DNA of 64,000 nucleotides, from positions 49,173-113,172 of the forward strand of contig JACRAR010000066.1 of the NCBI GenBank assembly GCA_016234745.1, given 5' to 3'. Within the stretch, counting starts at the first letter, position 1. Every line of letters begins with the position of its first letter. The position numbers and the translations under genes are program-made. Source of the DNA: Betaproteobacteria bacterium (GTDB lineage: Bacteria; Pseudomonadota; Gammaproteobacteria; Burkholderiales; Rhodocyclaceae). Shown here piece after piece: positions 24,183-33,317 of the stretch. The notes below the pieces were generated by a model. The model was not told where the DNA came from and did not search any database. It saw nothing but the letters and a program-made list of their open reading frames with translations.

Positions 24183-25499
24183 TTAATGTGATCGGCAATT
24201 GATTACTGACGTATCTTCTTGGTCGCCATCATCGTAATTGATATGCACGGCTAATCCGCTACTCAGCGTAATTTCCCCGGAATAGTAGCGCCCGCGATTT
24301 TTCCAATTGCATTGCACTTTGGTCCCGACATTCCAATCAATTGGCCGAATTTTTGTTGCAGGTAAGCTTGACTTGTAGCCGTCATCGAAGGTCACATGAA
24401 AAAGGTTTCCTGCATGGTCAGTAATCGTACCCGTGTACCAAAATCCATCATCCCATCGAGCAAGTATTCTTTTGCCTTTACTCAAATTGTCTACTGTCCC
24501 TGGCACGGCGGGAATCTTGCCTTCCGCCACCCTGGGCGACAGCGGCTGGGTTGTAAGCGGTGCTGGCAACTCCATCTTGTCCTGACTCTTGAGCTTGTTA
24601 ATAGCGGCTTTGGCAAGAGGAACGTAGCGGCCTTTGGCGTACGCGCTTAAATAACCTTGGAAGGCTTCCACCGTGTTAATTTGCTGGGCGCTTTGCCAAT
24701 AACTTTGTTCTTCTGTTGCGGGATTACCTGGGCCGGCATTTACAGTGATATTGATTGGTTCATTGATAAAGTAGAAATCGCCTTCGATCATCCCTTCAGA
24801 CCAAGGTTCCTGCTGCCCTTTGGAGGCTTTCTTCACTCCGGCAGCAGCTTGCTTGAGCACTTGCTCGACCGGCATGTTGCGTTGATCCATCGCCAATAGC
24901 AGCTGCTCAGTGTATAGGCCATTCTGCCCAGTACCGTCTGCGGCTACGCTGCCAGGACGCGTGGCGAAGGAGATCAGGGTCCCGGATGGCGCATTGACCT
25001 TAGCCAGACCGTCTCCTGCGGAACGGAAGCGACGTGAAAATGGATTGTTGCGGCAAGCATCAAGGAAAATCAGATTAAGGCGAGTCTTAGCCTCTTCCAT
25101 GATCTCCAGTACCTGGTTCACGTTGATGCTTTGCATCGGTACTTCTTCTTCGGCGGTGATGTCGGCATCCACGGCGGGCAGATAATTCACGCCTTTGACC
25201 TGCAATCCGTGTCCGGCATAGAAGAACAGTGCTTCAGTGCCGGGCTTCAGGCGCGAACGAAATTCCCGTAGGGTTGCGCCGATCTGTTTGGTGGCAAGGT
25301 TTTGTTTCTCGATGACTTCAAAGCCAAGATTCTTGAGCTTGGCCGACATAGCGCGCGCGTCATTGACTGGGTTCTGGAGCGGTGAAGACTGGTAGGCGGC
25401 GTTGCCAATCACAAGGGCGATACGTTGCTGGGCAGCGGACTGAACCGAAACCGCCAGCAAGGCTGCGATACACAACAAAAAATTCCAGCGCATCTTCAT
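24183..25499 (-). CDS. Secreted caspase-like (peptidase C14) protein with tandem Tudor-like C-terminus
   Basis: 438 residues with a signal peptide (cleavage near SAAQQ). A caspase p20 fold begins at RIALVIGNAAYQ. The catalytic dyad is visible as His97 in FFYAGHGLQ and Cys149 in FLDACRNNPF. The Asp-rich region DADITAEEE follows the His strand as usual. The last 95 residues hold two Tudor/agenet-like beta modules: RILARWDDGFWYTGTI...FDDGYKSSLP and VQCNWKNRGRYYSGEI...NYDDGDQED. A bacterial orthocaspase of this layout would be periplasmic; its targets are unknown. Weak ribosome site; an AGGAGG lies about 33 bases before the ATG. Confidence 0.85.
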   Translation of the reverse strand: MKMRWNFLLCIAALLAVSVQSAAQQRIALVIGNAAYQSSPLQNPVNDARAMSAKLKNLGFEVIEKQNLATKQIGATLREFRSRLKPGTEALFFYAGHGLQVKGVNYLPAVDADITAEEEVPMQSINVNQVLEIMEEAKTRLNLIFLDACRNNPFSRRFRSAGDGLAKVNAPSGTLISFATRPGSVAADGTGQNGLYTEQLLLAMDQRNMPVEQVLKQAAAGVKKASKGQQEPWSEGMIEGDFYFINEPINITVNAGPGNPATEEQSYWQSAQQINTVEAFQGYLSAYAKGRYVPLAKAAINKLKSQDKMELPAPLTTQPLSPRVAEGKIPAVPGTVDNLSKGKRILARWDDGFWYTGTITDHAGNLFHVTFDDGYKSSLPATKIRPIDWNVGTKVQCNWKNRGRYYSGEITLSSGLAVHINYDDGDQEDTSVINCRSH

Positions 25500-25904
25500 C
25501 AGGTTTCATTGATGCATATTCGTCGGCATCTCCTCCTTGGAACCATTATATCTCCGGCAAGTTGCCAGATAAGGCATGTGGGCAGATCGGGTCGCGTTGC
25601 CTGCACTCCCTGAATTTCACAATAGCGTCCGGCAGCTGTTGGAACGTTGTTGGCACGATTCATCCGATCGTCATACTGAGAATTTACTTATCAAAATACC
25701 GTGAAACAGGTATTACTTTAAACATCCCATGGGAATATATTGGGAGTGCGGAAAGCCTCTCGGCCGCACAGTAACTCGACGGTAGGGGCCACGTGGGCGG
25801 GCGAAGGTCAGCTTTCCGATAGGTGCCTACGCAGCAAGATGATGATCAATCGCAGAGAGACCAATCAATCCTCGCGGTTGAAATCACCGGCAAGGAATAT
25901 ACAG
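25500..25904. other. Divergent intergenic region between caspase-like and binding-protein genes
   Basis: 405 bases with no supported gene. It must hold promoters for both flanking genes. An AT-rich core around 25670-25740 contains a small inverted repeat AATACC/GGTATT (25695-25700/25709-25714). No riboswitch or RNA gene is recognised. Confidence 0.35.
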
Positions 25905-26885
25905 ATGATCTCGCGCCGCCGGTTCATTGCAGCTTCGGGCGGTCTGGTTCTAGCACAGACCTTGCCCGGTTGCGGATGGTTGGCGGACAAGCCCGTGTCC
26001 ATCGCAGTATCCGTCTGGATAGGCTACGAGCCGATACTGCTTGCGCGTAGCAAAGGCTGGCTGGATGAACGGCAAGTACATCTGGTCGAGGTGGCCTCAG
26101 CCACGGATTGCCTGAAATTGCTAGCTGAAGGCAAGGTGGACGGTGCCGCACTGACCCTGGATGAGGCTCTGATAGGGCGAGCCAGGGGCATCCCCCTCTC
26201 GATAGTGATGATCTTTGATGTCTCCACTGGTGCCGATATGCTGATTGCGCGGCTTGGCATCAAGCAACTCAACGATCTCAAGGGGCGCCGCATTGGCTAC
26301 GAGCCAGGCGCCGTGGGTGCATTGATGCTGGATCAAGTCTTGCGGGCGGCTGGACTGAAGAAAGAAGACGTCAAACTGGTAGCGCTTGCTATAGACAAGC
26401 AACACGACGCATGGACCCACGATAAAGTGGATGCCGCCATCAACTATGAGCCGGTGGCCAGTCAATTATTGGCGTCAGGCGGACATAAGCTGTTCGACAG
26501 CCGGCAAATTCCAAACACCATTCTTGATGTTCTGGCGATCCGCGGCGAAATTCTCGATCATCCCCACGCCAGCGCCATTCGCCAACTGATTTCCGCCCAT
26601 TTCCGCGCTATCGGCCATCTGAACCGCAACCCGCAGGATGCTGCCTATCGCATGGCGACGCATCTTGGCTTGTCCCCGGCCAACGTGTTGTCCGCGTTCA
26701 AAGGCCTGGTGTTGCCAGATGCTGTAAACAATTACCGCTTGATGACCGGACCGTCACCCGAACTACTCCGCACGGCGCGCAAGTTGTCGGAAATCATGGT
26801 CAAGAACGAATTGCTCAAACAGGACGATACAATGATCTCGCTGATACGAGCCGATTTTTTGCCCACTGATTTTCAGGCCAATTAG
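25905..26885 (+). CDS. ABC-type substrate-binding lipoprotein (NMT1/SsuA-like), orphan
   Basis: 326 residues from the ATG at 25905, which has an AAGGA site and gives a combined twin-arginine/lipoprotein signal (MISRRRFIAASGG, lipobox LPGC). The mature part matches NMT1/SsuA-type binding proteins: VSIAVSVWIGYEPILLARSKG, then DGAALTLDEALIGRARG. These bind nitrate, sulfonates, taurine, thiamine precursors or aromatic acids. No permease or ATPase gene is present. The gene ends 27 bases before the sensor kinase gene, so it may present a ligand to that kinase rather than to a transporter. Confidence 0.82.
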   Translation: MISRRRFIAASGGLVLAQTLPGCGWLADKPVSIAVSVWIGYEPILLARSKGWLDERQVHLVEVASATDCLKLLAEGKVDGAALTLDEALIGRARGIPLSIVMIFDVSTGADMLIARLGIKQLNDLKGRRIGYEPGAVGALMLDQVLRAAGLKKEDVKLVALAIDKQHDAWTHDKVDAAINYEPVASQLLASGGHKLFDSRQIPNTILDVLAIRGEILDHPHASAIRQLISAHFRAIGHLNRNPQDAAYRMATHLGLSPANVLSAFKGLVLPDAVNNYRLMTGPSPELLRTARKLSEIMVKNELLKQDDTMISLIRADFLPTDFQAN

Positions 26886-26912
26886 GCATGGCCAGGCTCT
26901 GTGCATAAACCC

Positions 26913-29441
26913 ATGCGCAATAACCCATATATACGCTTGCTGATATTGCTGGCATGTCTGGCCGGCGTTGCCTTGCCCTTCATCCCGGCTTATGGCGCGG
27001 AGCCAGTGAGGATCGGCGTACTCGCATTTCGCCCCAAAGCGCAAGCCCAGGCGCAATGGCAGCCTTTGGCCGTCGCCTTGAAAAAGGCCGTGCCAAAGCA
27101 CGATTTCGTGGTGGAGGCATTGACCTATCCCGAGATGAACATGGCGGTTGCCGCACGCCAACTGGATTTTGTGTTAACCAACTCCGGCCACTACATAGTT
27201 CTCATGCAGCGTAGTGGCTTATCTTCGCCGCTTGCCACTTTGGCCGTACATGAAAGCGGCCAACGCGCTACGGTCTTTGGCGGTGTCATTATCGCGCGAG
27301 CTGAGCAGGACGGCATTAGCACATTGGGCGACATCAAGGGCAAAACCGTCGCCATCGCCGACCCCGAATCCCTGGGCGGCTATCAGATGCAGGCCCTTGA
27401 GCTAAAACACGCGGGGGTGGATTTGCCAGGTGATGCCAAGCTGGTCACCACCGGCATGCCGCATGATTTAGTCATAGCGGCTGTGCTGGACGGCAGCGCC
27501 GATGTCGGTTTTGTACGCACCGGCGTGCTGGAAGGCTTGGTGCGCGAAGGCAGGCTGGACATGGCGCGACTCAAGATTATCAACCAGCAGAATCTGTCGG
27601 ATTTCCCCGTGGCGGTGTCCACTGATCTCTATCCCGAATGGCCCTTTGCCGCCATGCCGCACCTCGACGAAAACCTCACCAGACATGTCGCCGCCGCACT
27701 TTTCAATATAGAGGAAGACACAGCCGCCACGCGCGCGATGGGCATACACGGGTTTACCGTGCCCGCCGACTACACCCCGGTGGTCGATCTGCTCCGAGAA
27801 CTGCGCTTGCCGCCCTTCGAGGCGATGCCGACCTTTACCTTACGGGATGTCTGGAAGCGCTATTACTGGCAAATCAACGTTGCCCTGCTTGCCGGCGGAT
27901 TGATATTGTTGCTGGGGTTTGGCTTGCTTATAGCAATCCGCAAGCTGAATACCGAGAAGCGCATGGTGCTGCTGCATCAGCAACGGCTGCAGGAAAACGA
28001 ACTGCGCTACCGCACTGTAGCGGACTTCACTTTCGACTGGGAATTCTGGATCATGCCGGATGGTACGTTCAGCTATATGTCGCCTTCCTGCGAACAGATC
28101 AGCGGCTACACGCCGGAAGAATTCCATGCCGACCCCGCACTGATAACGCGGATCATTCATCCTGATGATCTGTCGCTCTATACCGGACATGTCCACCAGC
28201 TATCCGCCCAGGGTGTGCCAACACCGATTGATTTTCGTATTTTCACCAAAGACGGCAGAACCCGCTGGATATCCCATGTCTGTCGGTCTGTCCATGATGC
28301 TGCCGGACAGGCGCTCGGATACCGTGCCAGCAACCGCGATGTTACCGAGCGCAAACAGGCTGAAGCTGATTCCGTAAAAGCGGAAGAAAAATTTCGCATG
28401 CTCTTCAACTCGATCTCCGATGCTATTTTTATTGCCAGCATGGATGCCGGATTTATCCAGGTTAACCATTCAGCGTGCGAGCGTTTGGGCTACAGCCAGG
28501 AAGAGTTGCTGCGAATGGGGCCCGTCGACATCGACACACCGGAAAGCGCAGCGAAGCTACAGGAGCGTGTCGATGCCTTGTCAAAGCAGGGAAGACTCGT
28601 TTTTGAGTCAGGCCACGTGCGCAAGGATGGCACTGTTGTGCCTGTCGAATTGAACACAAGGATCATAAATTATGACGGTACTCCCGCCATATTGGCCGTG
28701 GCACGCGATATCACCGAGCGCAAGCGTGTCGAGATGGAACTCAGACGTTCCAATACGGAACTGGAACAGTTTAGCTACAGCATCTCGCACGATATGCGCC
28801 AGCCTTTGCGCATGATCTCCAGCTACCTGGAATTACTTGTGAAGACCCTAGCGGATAAACTCGACGACGAGAAGCGCGAATACTTCAACTTCGCCATTGA
28901 CGGCGCCAAGCGTATGGACGCCATGATGGTTGGCCTGCTCGAATACTCACGTGTCGGTCGCAAGGGCGAACCGCCGGAGTGGGTGGAAAGCCGCGCCTTA
29001 CTCGACGAGGCGTTGTTATTCGTGCAACCAGCCATTGCCGGGGCAAGGGCCGAAATCCGGATTGAAGGCGAGTGGCCACGAATCTTTGTCAGCCCGGATG
29101 AAATGCTGCGGCTGGTGCAGAACCTGATCGGCAACGCCATCAAGTTTCGCGTTGCCGAGCGTACGCCGGAAGTCACCGTAACCAGCGAAATCGTCGGCAC
29201 GGAGTGGCGCATATGCGTTGCCGACAACGGTGCCGGCATCGTTCCAGGCCAAATTGGCCGGCTGTTTCAGGTCTTCCAGCGTTTGCAAAGTCGCGCTGCT
29301 TATGAAGGCACTGGCATCGGCTTGGCGCTTTGCCGCAAGATTGCCGAACATCACCACGGGCGCATCTGGGCCGAGTCGGCGGGCGAAGGACAAGGAAGCC
29401 GGTTTTGCGTTGCACTGCCGAAGGAAAGTACTGAAATCTGA
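26913..29441 (+). CDS. Hybrid sensor histidine kinase with periplasmic PhnD-like domain and two PAS domains
   Basis: 842 residues from ATG 26913 (a GTG 12 bases upstream is possible). Order: signal/anchor; a PhnD/phosphonate-type binding domain (EPVRIGVLAFRPKAQ ... NMAVAARQLDFVLTNSGHY); a membrane helix at about 320-345; two PAS/PAC domains (FTFDWEFWIMPDG... and FRMLFNSISDAIF...); a phytochrome-like HisKA with the H-box FSYSISHDMRQPLRM; and HATPase with NLIGNAIKF, DNGAGI and GTGIGLALC. No receiver domain. It probably senses a periplasmic solute, perhaps with the preceding lipoprotein. The nearest response regulator is the FixJ-type gene at 30779-31390, on the opposite strand. Confidence 0.85.
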   Translation: MRNNPYIRLLILLACLAGVALPFIPAYGAEPVRIGVLAFRPKAQAQAQWQPLAVALKKAVPKHDFVVEALTYPEMNMAVAARQLDFVLTNSGHYIVLMQRSGLSSPLATLAVHESGQRATVFGGVIIARAEQDGISTLGDIKGKTVAIADPESLGGYQMQALELKHAGVDLPGDAKLVTTGMPHDLVIAAVLDGSADVGFVRTGVLEGLVREGRLDMARLKIINQQNLSDFPVAVSTDLYPEWPFAAMPHLDENLTRHVAAALFNIEEDTAATRAMGIHGFTVPADYTPVVDLLRELRLPPFEAMPTFTLRDVWKRYYWQINVALLAGGLILLLGFGLLIAIRKLNTEKRMVLLHQQRLQENELRYRTVADFTFDWEFWIMPDGTFSYMSPSCEQISGYTPEEFHADPALITRIIHPDDLSLYTGHVHQLSAQGVPTPIDFRIFTKDGRTRWISHVCRSVHDAAGQALGYRASNRDVTERKQAEADSVKAEEKFRMLFNSISDAIFIASMDAGFIQVNHSACERLGYSQEELLRMGPVDIDTPESAAKLQERVDALSKQGRLVFESGHVRKDGTVVPVELNTRIINYDGTPAILAVARDITERKRVEMELRRSNTELEQFSYSISHDMRQPLRMISSYLELLVKTLADKLDDEKREYFNFAIDGAKRMDAMMVGLLEYSRVGRKGEPPEWVESRALLDEALLFVQPAIAGARAEIRIEGEWPRIFVSPDEMLRLVQNLIGNAIKFRVAERTPEVTVTSEIVGTEWRICVADNGAGIVPGQIGRLFQVFQRLQSRAAYEGTGIGLALCRKIAEHHHGRIWAESAGEGQGSRFCVALPKESTEI

Positions 29442-29540
29442 TGGCCGCTTGATGAGTGCCACACCCGACAGTAATGCGCGAACCAGTTGATCATGCCAAC
29501 CGGATCTGGCAAACAGGTCGGGGCTTTAGAACTTGGCGTA

Positions 29541-30737
29541 CTAATGACGGTTCTGCCAGATAACTCTTACTCCAACACTTACGGGAGATGAGCTTTTATA
29601 GATCCCTGGGAAATTGGGATTATCCGCTACGCTGATGGTCCTGTCTTTATTCTTAACATAACCCGTCGAGAAACCCAGCCTCCAGGTGTCAAAATCCATT
29701 TCGTAGCCGGCCATAATCATATCGTTGTCGTGGTCATACATCATGGGGCTTACCGCATTGTCTGCGATCATTGCTTTGCTGTGTGTAAAGCCCGTTCGGA
29801 ATGTATGTTTAGGAATGAATTCATATTCCAGTGCGACGCCCAAGCGCAACCGGTTAGTTGCATTACTGACCAGAGGCATCGTGAGCATGGTGCTTTGATG
29901 AAACTCTAGTTGGCTCCGCTCAAATTCGGTATAGCGCGTCCAGACAACCTGGCTCAAAAGCCTCAGTTTTTCTGCGGGGCGGTAGGCCAGCCCCACAGTA
30001 ATACTTTGCGGCGAAACAAATTTGATGGAATCCTCCTGTCCGACATTCCCTACATGAGCGTCACCACTGAGCCTTGCCACTCCGGGTGTCCGGTAAGCCA
30101 GCCCAAACGCCACCTTATCCGTTACGTCATATACTAGCCCCGCAGAAGCGCTGAGGCCAAAACCGTCGGCTCTCAGACTGATATCACCCAAGGGAGATGG
30201 TGAGCGCATTTTCTGTATCCCAAACTGTGGCGCTATTTGGACGCCAAAGCGCAAGTTGGGAGTCAATTGCCTTCCCGCATTAATGGCGAAATTTATGATT
30301 CCCACCTCGCCCAGGTAAGGTGATGTTTGCCCAATTCCAGGTGCTGCAGGCAAATTAAAAGCAGCGCCTAGCGATCCGTAAGCGCCAACACCAAGCGACC
30401 AGCCATTGATTTCTCCCAACCCGTACCAGAATCCCAGCGCATAGAAATCCTTGCTTCCATGATCGTCGTATCCAGTCACCGGATTCTTATAGCTCACTTT
30501 AAATTTTCCGGGGTAAATGCCGAACTCAATCTCATCCCTCGCCTTACTCACGACACCGGCCGGATTGATCAGTAAAGCACTTGTGCCATCATCAGGGGCG
30601 GCGACAACTATGCCGGCAAGATCGGCATCACGCCCCGCACCATGTGGTGCAACAATCATCGAGGATTCGACGACTGTTGATACCATCAAGAGAGAACTTC
30701 CCGCCAATAGACGCCATTGCTTAATATTGGTATTCAA
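29541..30737 (-). CDS. FadL/TodX-family outer membrane hydrocarbon channel (OmpP1)
   Basis: 398 residues with an N-terminal signal peptide. The mature part begins with the GAGRDADLAGIVVAAPDDGTS and LLINPAGV segments typical of FadL/OmpP1 proteins, followed by alternating beta strands and a C-terminal aromatic end. This family carries long-chain fatty acids, toluene or other hydrocarbons across the outer membrane. It is the last gene of the minus-strand run containing the ethylbenzene dehydrogenase genes and probably admits the hydrocarbon substrate. Separated from the response regulator gene by 41 bases. Confidence 0.88.
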   Translation of the reverse strand: MNTNIKQWRLLAGSSLLMVSTVVESSMIVAPHGAGRDADLAGIVVAAPDDGTSALLINPAGVVSKARDEIEFGIYPGKFKVSYKNPVTGYDDHGSKDFYALGFWYGLGEINGWSLGVGAYGSLGAAFNLPAAPGIGQTSPYLGEVGIINFAINAGRQLTPNLRFGVQIAPQFGIQKMRSPSPLGDISLRADGFGLSASAGLVYDVTDKVAFGLAYRTPGVARLSGDAHVGNVGQEDSIKFVSPQSITVGLAYRPAEKLRLLSQVVWTRYTEFERSQLEFHQSTMLTMPLVSNATNRLRLGVALEYEFIPKHTFRTGFTHSKAMIADNAVSPMMYDHDNDMIMAGYEMDFDTWRLGFSTGYVKNKDRTISVADNPNFPGIYKSSSPVSVGVRVIWQNRH

Positions 30738-30778
30738 CTCGCATTACTCCTATTTATGTAAGTAAGGTTTCTGTATAG

Positions 30779-31390
30779 CTAATTTTCGCGAAACTTATTG
30801 ATTAAACCGAGAATAGTTGCCACCCCCACTTTCCGCATTACCTTTGCTCGATGTACGTCGACTGTTCTTGGGCTAATGCCGAGAACTCTTGCAATCTCTT
30901 TGCTCGTCTGCCCGCGCAGCACCCATTGAAGAACCTCATTCTCTCGCTCAGAAATTCGGGAGAGAAGCACCTGCCTTGCCATGACCAGCAAGTGCTTTTC
31001 GTGAAGTTCTCTGGCCAACTTAATCGCCCGGCCAACACTATCAAGAAAAGTCTGAGGGTTAAATGGTTTTTGAAGGAAGTCAATGGCACCAAGATGCAGC
31101 GCATTGACTGCAGCAGGAATATCGCCGTGCGCACTGAGGAATAGTACCGGAATTCGGTATCCACTGTCATTCATGCGCTGTAAGAGTTCAAGGCCGTTGA
31201 TCTCCGGCATCCTCAAATCTAGAACAGCGCAAGCAGGCCCCTTGAATGTTGCCAGCTCGCGCAAGAACGCTTCACCTGACTGAAATGAACGAGTATCGAT
31301 TTTTAGAGAACCAAGCAACCAGGCAAGAGCAGTCGAGACATCTGGATCGTCATCCACTAAAAAAACCGTAACAGGCGTTTGACTGGTCAA
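30779..31390 (-). CDS. FixJ/NarL-type response regulator
   Basis: 203 residues. Receiver domain: acidic pocket DDD at 13-15, phosphorylation site Asp58 in AVLDLRMPE, conserved SAHGD and the Lys in LQKPF. The C-terminal LuxR-type helix-turn-helix reads SERENEVLQWVLRGQTSKEIA. The architecture matches FixJ/TodT/StyR proteins that control aromatic hydrocarbon genes. It lies between ebdD and the FadL-type channel gene. It may be the partner of the sensor kinase at 26913-29441, which has no receiver of its own, but this pairing is inferred. Confidence 0.9.
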   Translation of the reverse strand: MTSQTPVTVFLVDDDPDVSTALAWLLGSLKIDTRSFQSGEAFLRELATFKGPACAVLDLRMPEINGLELLQRMNDSGYRIPVLFLSAHGDIPAAVNALHLGAIDFLQKPFNPQTFLDSVGRAIKLARELHEKHLLVMARQVLLSRISERENEVLQWVLRGQTSKEIARVLGISPRTVDVHRAKVMRKVGVATILGLINKFREN

Positions 31391-31500
31391 GGCTATTTAA
31401 AGATAGGCAGGGAACCAGAGAATAAATCTCGGTTGATACGACAAACCATTAAATTGAAGAACCACTTCTTTAAGTAGTAACAGTCTGGCATCAGGAACTG

Positions 31501-32169
31501 TTATTGGACTGTCCGACGCTGTCTATTGAATGTTCTCTCCTCCTCGACAAACTGCTTGAGCACCTGTGCCAAGGAACCGTACGGAGAATCTTCTGCCATC
31601 GAGTGAAGTTTCTCACTGAACTTGGGGATCCATTCGGCAACATGCCTTTCCAGGAAATCACTCTCAGCCGCCACATAGACATGGATCTCGTCATCAGGGG
31701 TTCCAGCCTCCAGGAATGTCAGGTAATGGAGAAACTCAAGCTGGATGCCGATGTGATCGGGCCACTCCTTGCAGTCCTTGAGGTTGTACACCACTCCGAA
31801 ATGTTCGTAGAATCGAATTAGGTCTTCCCATATTTGCTTGGTTTCATTCTTGGAGTAATCCTTCTCGTGCAGCGAAATGACTGGCCGCCCCGCGCAATTA
31901 TCAAAAAGAGTCGAGTAGGTCACCTGCAGATCTTCGGCATCAGCAGCCGGAGTTAGGTGAACTCCACCAAGAGAACCCATAGCCGGAACCCCAAAGGGAA
32001 GTTGTGCCGCCGCATTGAGGAGCGCAAGTTCGGCGCCATACCTTACGAAATCCTTCTGATCTTCATCCTTGGGGTAGGTGAATATGCTGCTTAGTATTTT
32101 ATAAACTTCAGACCTGGCGGCTGTCCCGCGCTTGTGCTGGGGTACAGCCAAATTTTGTTCACCGTTCAT
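31501..32169 (-). CDS. ebdD: TorD/DmsD-type chaperone for the ethylbenzene-dehydrogenase-like enzyme
   Basis: 222-residue TorD-family helical protein. The segment VYKILSSIFTYPKDED and the YSTLFDNCAGRPVISLHE region are typical of chaperones that insert molybdenum cofactor and guard Tat export in the DMSO-reductase type II group. It follows ebdB after 79 bases. In Aromatoleum the chaperone gene also travels with ebdABC. It acts in the cytoplasm before export of the EbdABC complex. Confidence 0.87.
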   Translation of the reverse strand: MNGEQNLAVPQHKRGTAARSEVYKILSSIFTYPKDEDQKDFVRYGAELALLNAAAQLPFGVPAMGSLGGVHLTPAADAEDLQVTYSTLFDNCAGRPVISLHEKDYSKNETKQIWEDLIRFYEHFGVVYNLKDCKEWPDHIGIQLEFLHYLTFLEAGTPDDEIHVYVAAESDFLERHVAEWIPKFSEKLHSMAEDSPYGSLAQVLKQFVEEERTFNRQRRTVQ

Positions 32170-32197
32170 TTGATCACCTCACTTCAGAATTGCGATT

Positions 32198-32215
32198 TCA
32201 ATACAGATGTATTGA
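32198..32215. repeat. Small inverted repeat between ebdB and ebdD
   Basis: TCAATAC (32198-32204) and GTATTGA (32209-32215) are perfect complements around a 4-base loop. It lies in the 79-base gap between ebdB and ebdD, about 30 bases upstream of ebdD. It could be a message-processing hairpin or a protein-binding site; it shares the CAATAC core with elements upstream of ebdA and ped. Confidence 0.45.
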
Positions 32216-32248
32216 TGGGAACTTGGCTCGGCACGTATCGAGTTGCAG

Positions 32249-33316
32249 TCAGGACTGAATCAGGGGAGCATTGGTGAAGCCTCCGAACCGATCAGACCAT
32301 TTCTTGCTGATGAGGAGATCCATCAATTCTGAACCGCGACCCGCTTTCATGTTTGCCCTCTCAGCCTTCAGAACTGCAAGAACGCGCTTGACCTCCGGCC
32401 CGAAGAGCCCTTCAAGAATTCCAATCGGGATTCTGGTCTCGTCCGTAATTTCCCCATCCTGTCCGAACCCACGTGCGCCCATGGGCGGGATGTAGTAAAT
32501 ATTTGGCGCTGTTCCGTATTCACCATGTAGCGGCAAGGCAACCTTCCATTTCTTAACCAACTTGTGTACATGACTGTCTTTGTCATCCAGATACCCGAAA
32601 CAGCGAATTCGGCCGGGACACTGACGGTTACAGGCGTTCGCAATTCCATTGTCGATGCGCGGAAAACACAGAATGCATTTTTCGCTCGTGTGCGAAACGA
32701 TATTGAAATAGATGGCTTTGTAGGGGCAAGCCTCGACGCAAAAGCGATATCCTTTGCAGCTTGTCTGATCTACCAGTACGATGCCGTCGTTCTCCCGCTT
32801 ATGGATCGCCCCACGCGGGCAAGCGACTAAACATGCCGGATTTGAGCAATGGTTGCACATCCGCGCAAAGTAGAAAAAATATGGATTTGGCCATTTTCCA
32901 CCGCCCTGATCTTCGTCCCAGTTGTACCCCCAGTCGGGATCTTTGCCAGTCACCTTGCTGGTCGGGTGGAATTTTACCGACTGTCCCTTCCCCTCGTAAT
33001 ACACTTCGTTATGATTGAACTGGAAATTGTCTCCGGCGTCGATCATTGAGGGGATTTTTCCTGGTTGCGCCTTGCCATCCTTGAAGCCGCCACCCTTCTT
33101 CTCATAGTCGCGCGGGTAGCCCTTTCCAGGATAAGTCGTCACATTCGCCCAGCGCATGTATTCCGTTCCCGGCCGTTTAGTCCAAATGTTCTTGCAAGCA
33201 ACGACGCAGGTTTGGCATCCTAAACACTTGTTTAGATCGATCACCGTAGCGAGCTGCCGTTTCGCCCGCTTCAGCACTGCAGTGTTGTTTCCATTTCCGC
33301 CTGGCACGTAAGTCAT
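32249..33316 (-). CDS. ebdB: Ethylbenzene-dehydrogenase-like iron-sulfur (beta) subunit
   Basis: 355 residues starting at the ATG at 33316, which has a GGAGG site 5 bases upstream and follows the ebdA stop by one base. Four cluster motifs are visible: CLGCQTCVVACKNIW, CNHCSNPACLVACP, CKGYRFCVEACP (a Tyr replacing one Cys, expected for the [3Fe-4S] site) and CILCFPRIDNGIANACNRQCP. This is the pattern of NarH/DdhB/EbdB beta subunits. It wires the molybdenum subunit to the heme b of EbdC and is exported with EbdA by hitch-hiking, as it has no signal of its own. Confidence 0.92.
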   Translation of the reverse strand: MTYVPGGNGNNTAVLKRAKRQLATVIDLNKCLGCQTCVVACKNIWTKRPGTEYMRWANVTTYPGKGYPRDYEKKGGGFKDGKAQPGKIPSMIDAGDNFQFNHNEVYYEGKGQSVKFHPTSKVTGKDPDWGYNWDEDQGGGKWPNPYFFYFARMCNHCSNPACLVACPRGAIHKRENDGIVLVDQTSCKGYRFCVEACPYKAIYFNIVSHTSEKCILCFPRIDNGIANACNRQCPGRIRCFGYLDDKDSHVHKLVKKWKVALPLHGEYGTAPNIYYIPPMGARGFGQDGEITDETRIPIGILEGLFGPEVKRVLAVLKAERANMKAGRGSELMDLLISKKWSDRFGGFTNAPLIQS

Positions 33317-33317
33317 T

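Noticed and set aside
23998..24198. 66-codon frame on the minus strand
   Set aside because: It overlaps the end of the caspase-like gene, has no ribosome site and no recognisable similarity.
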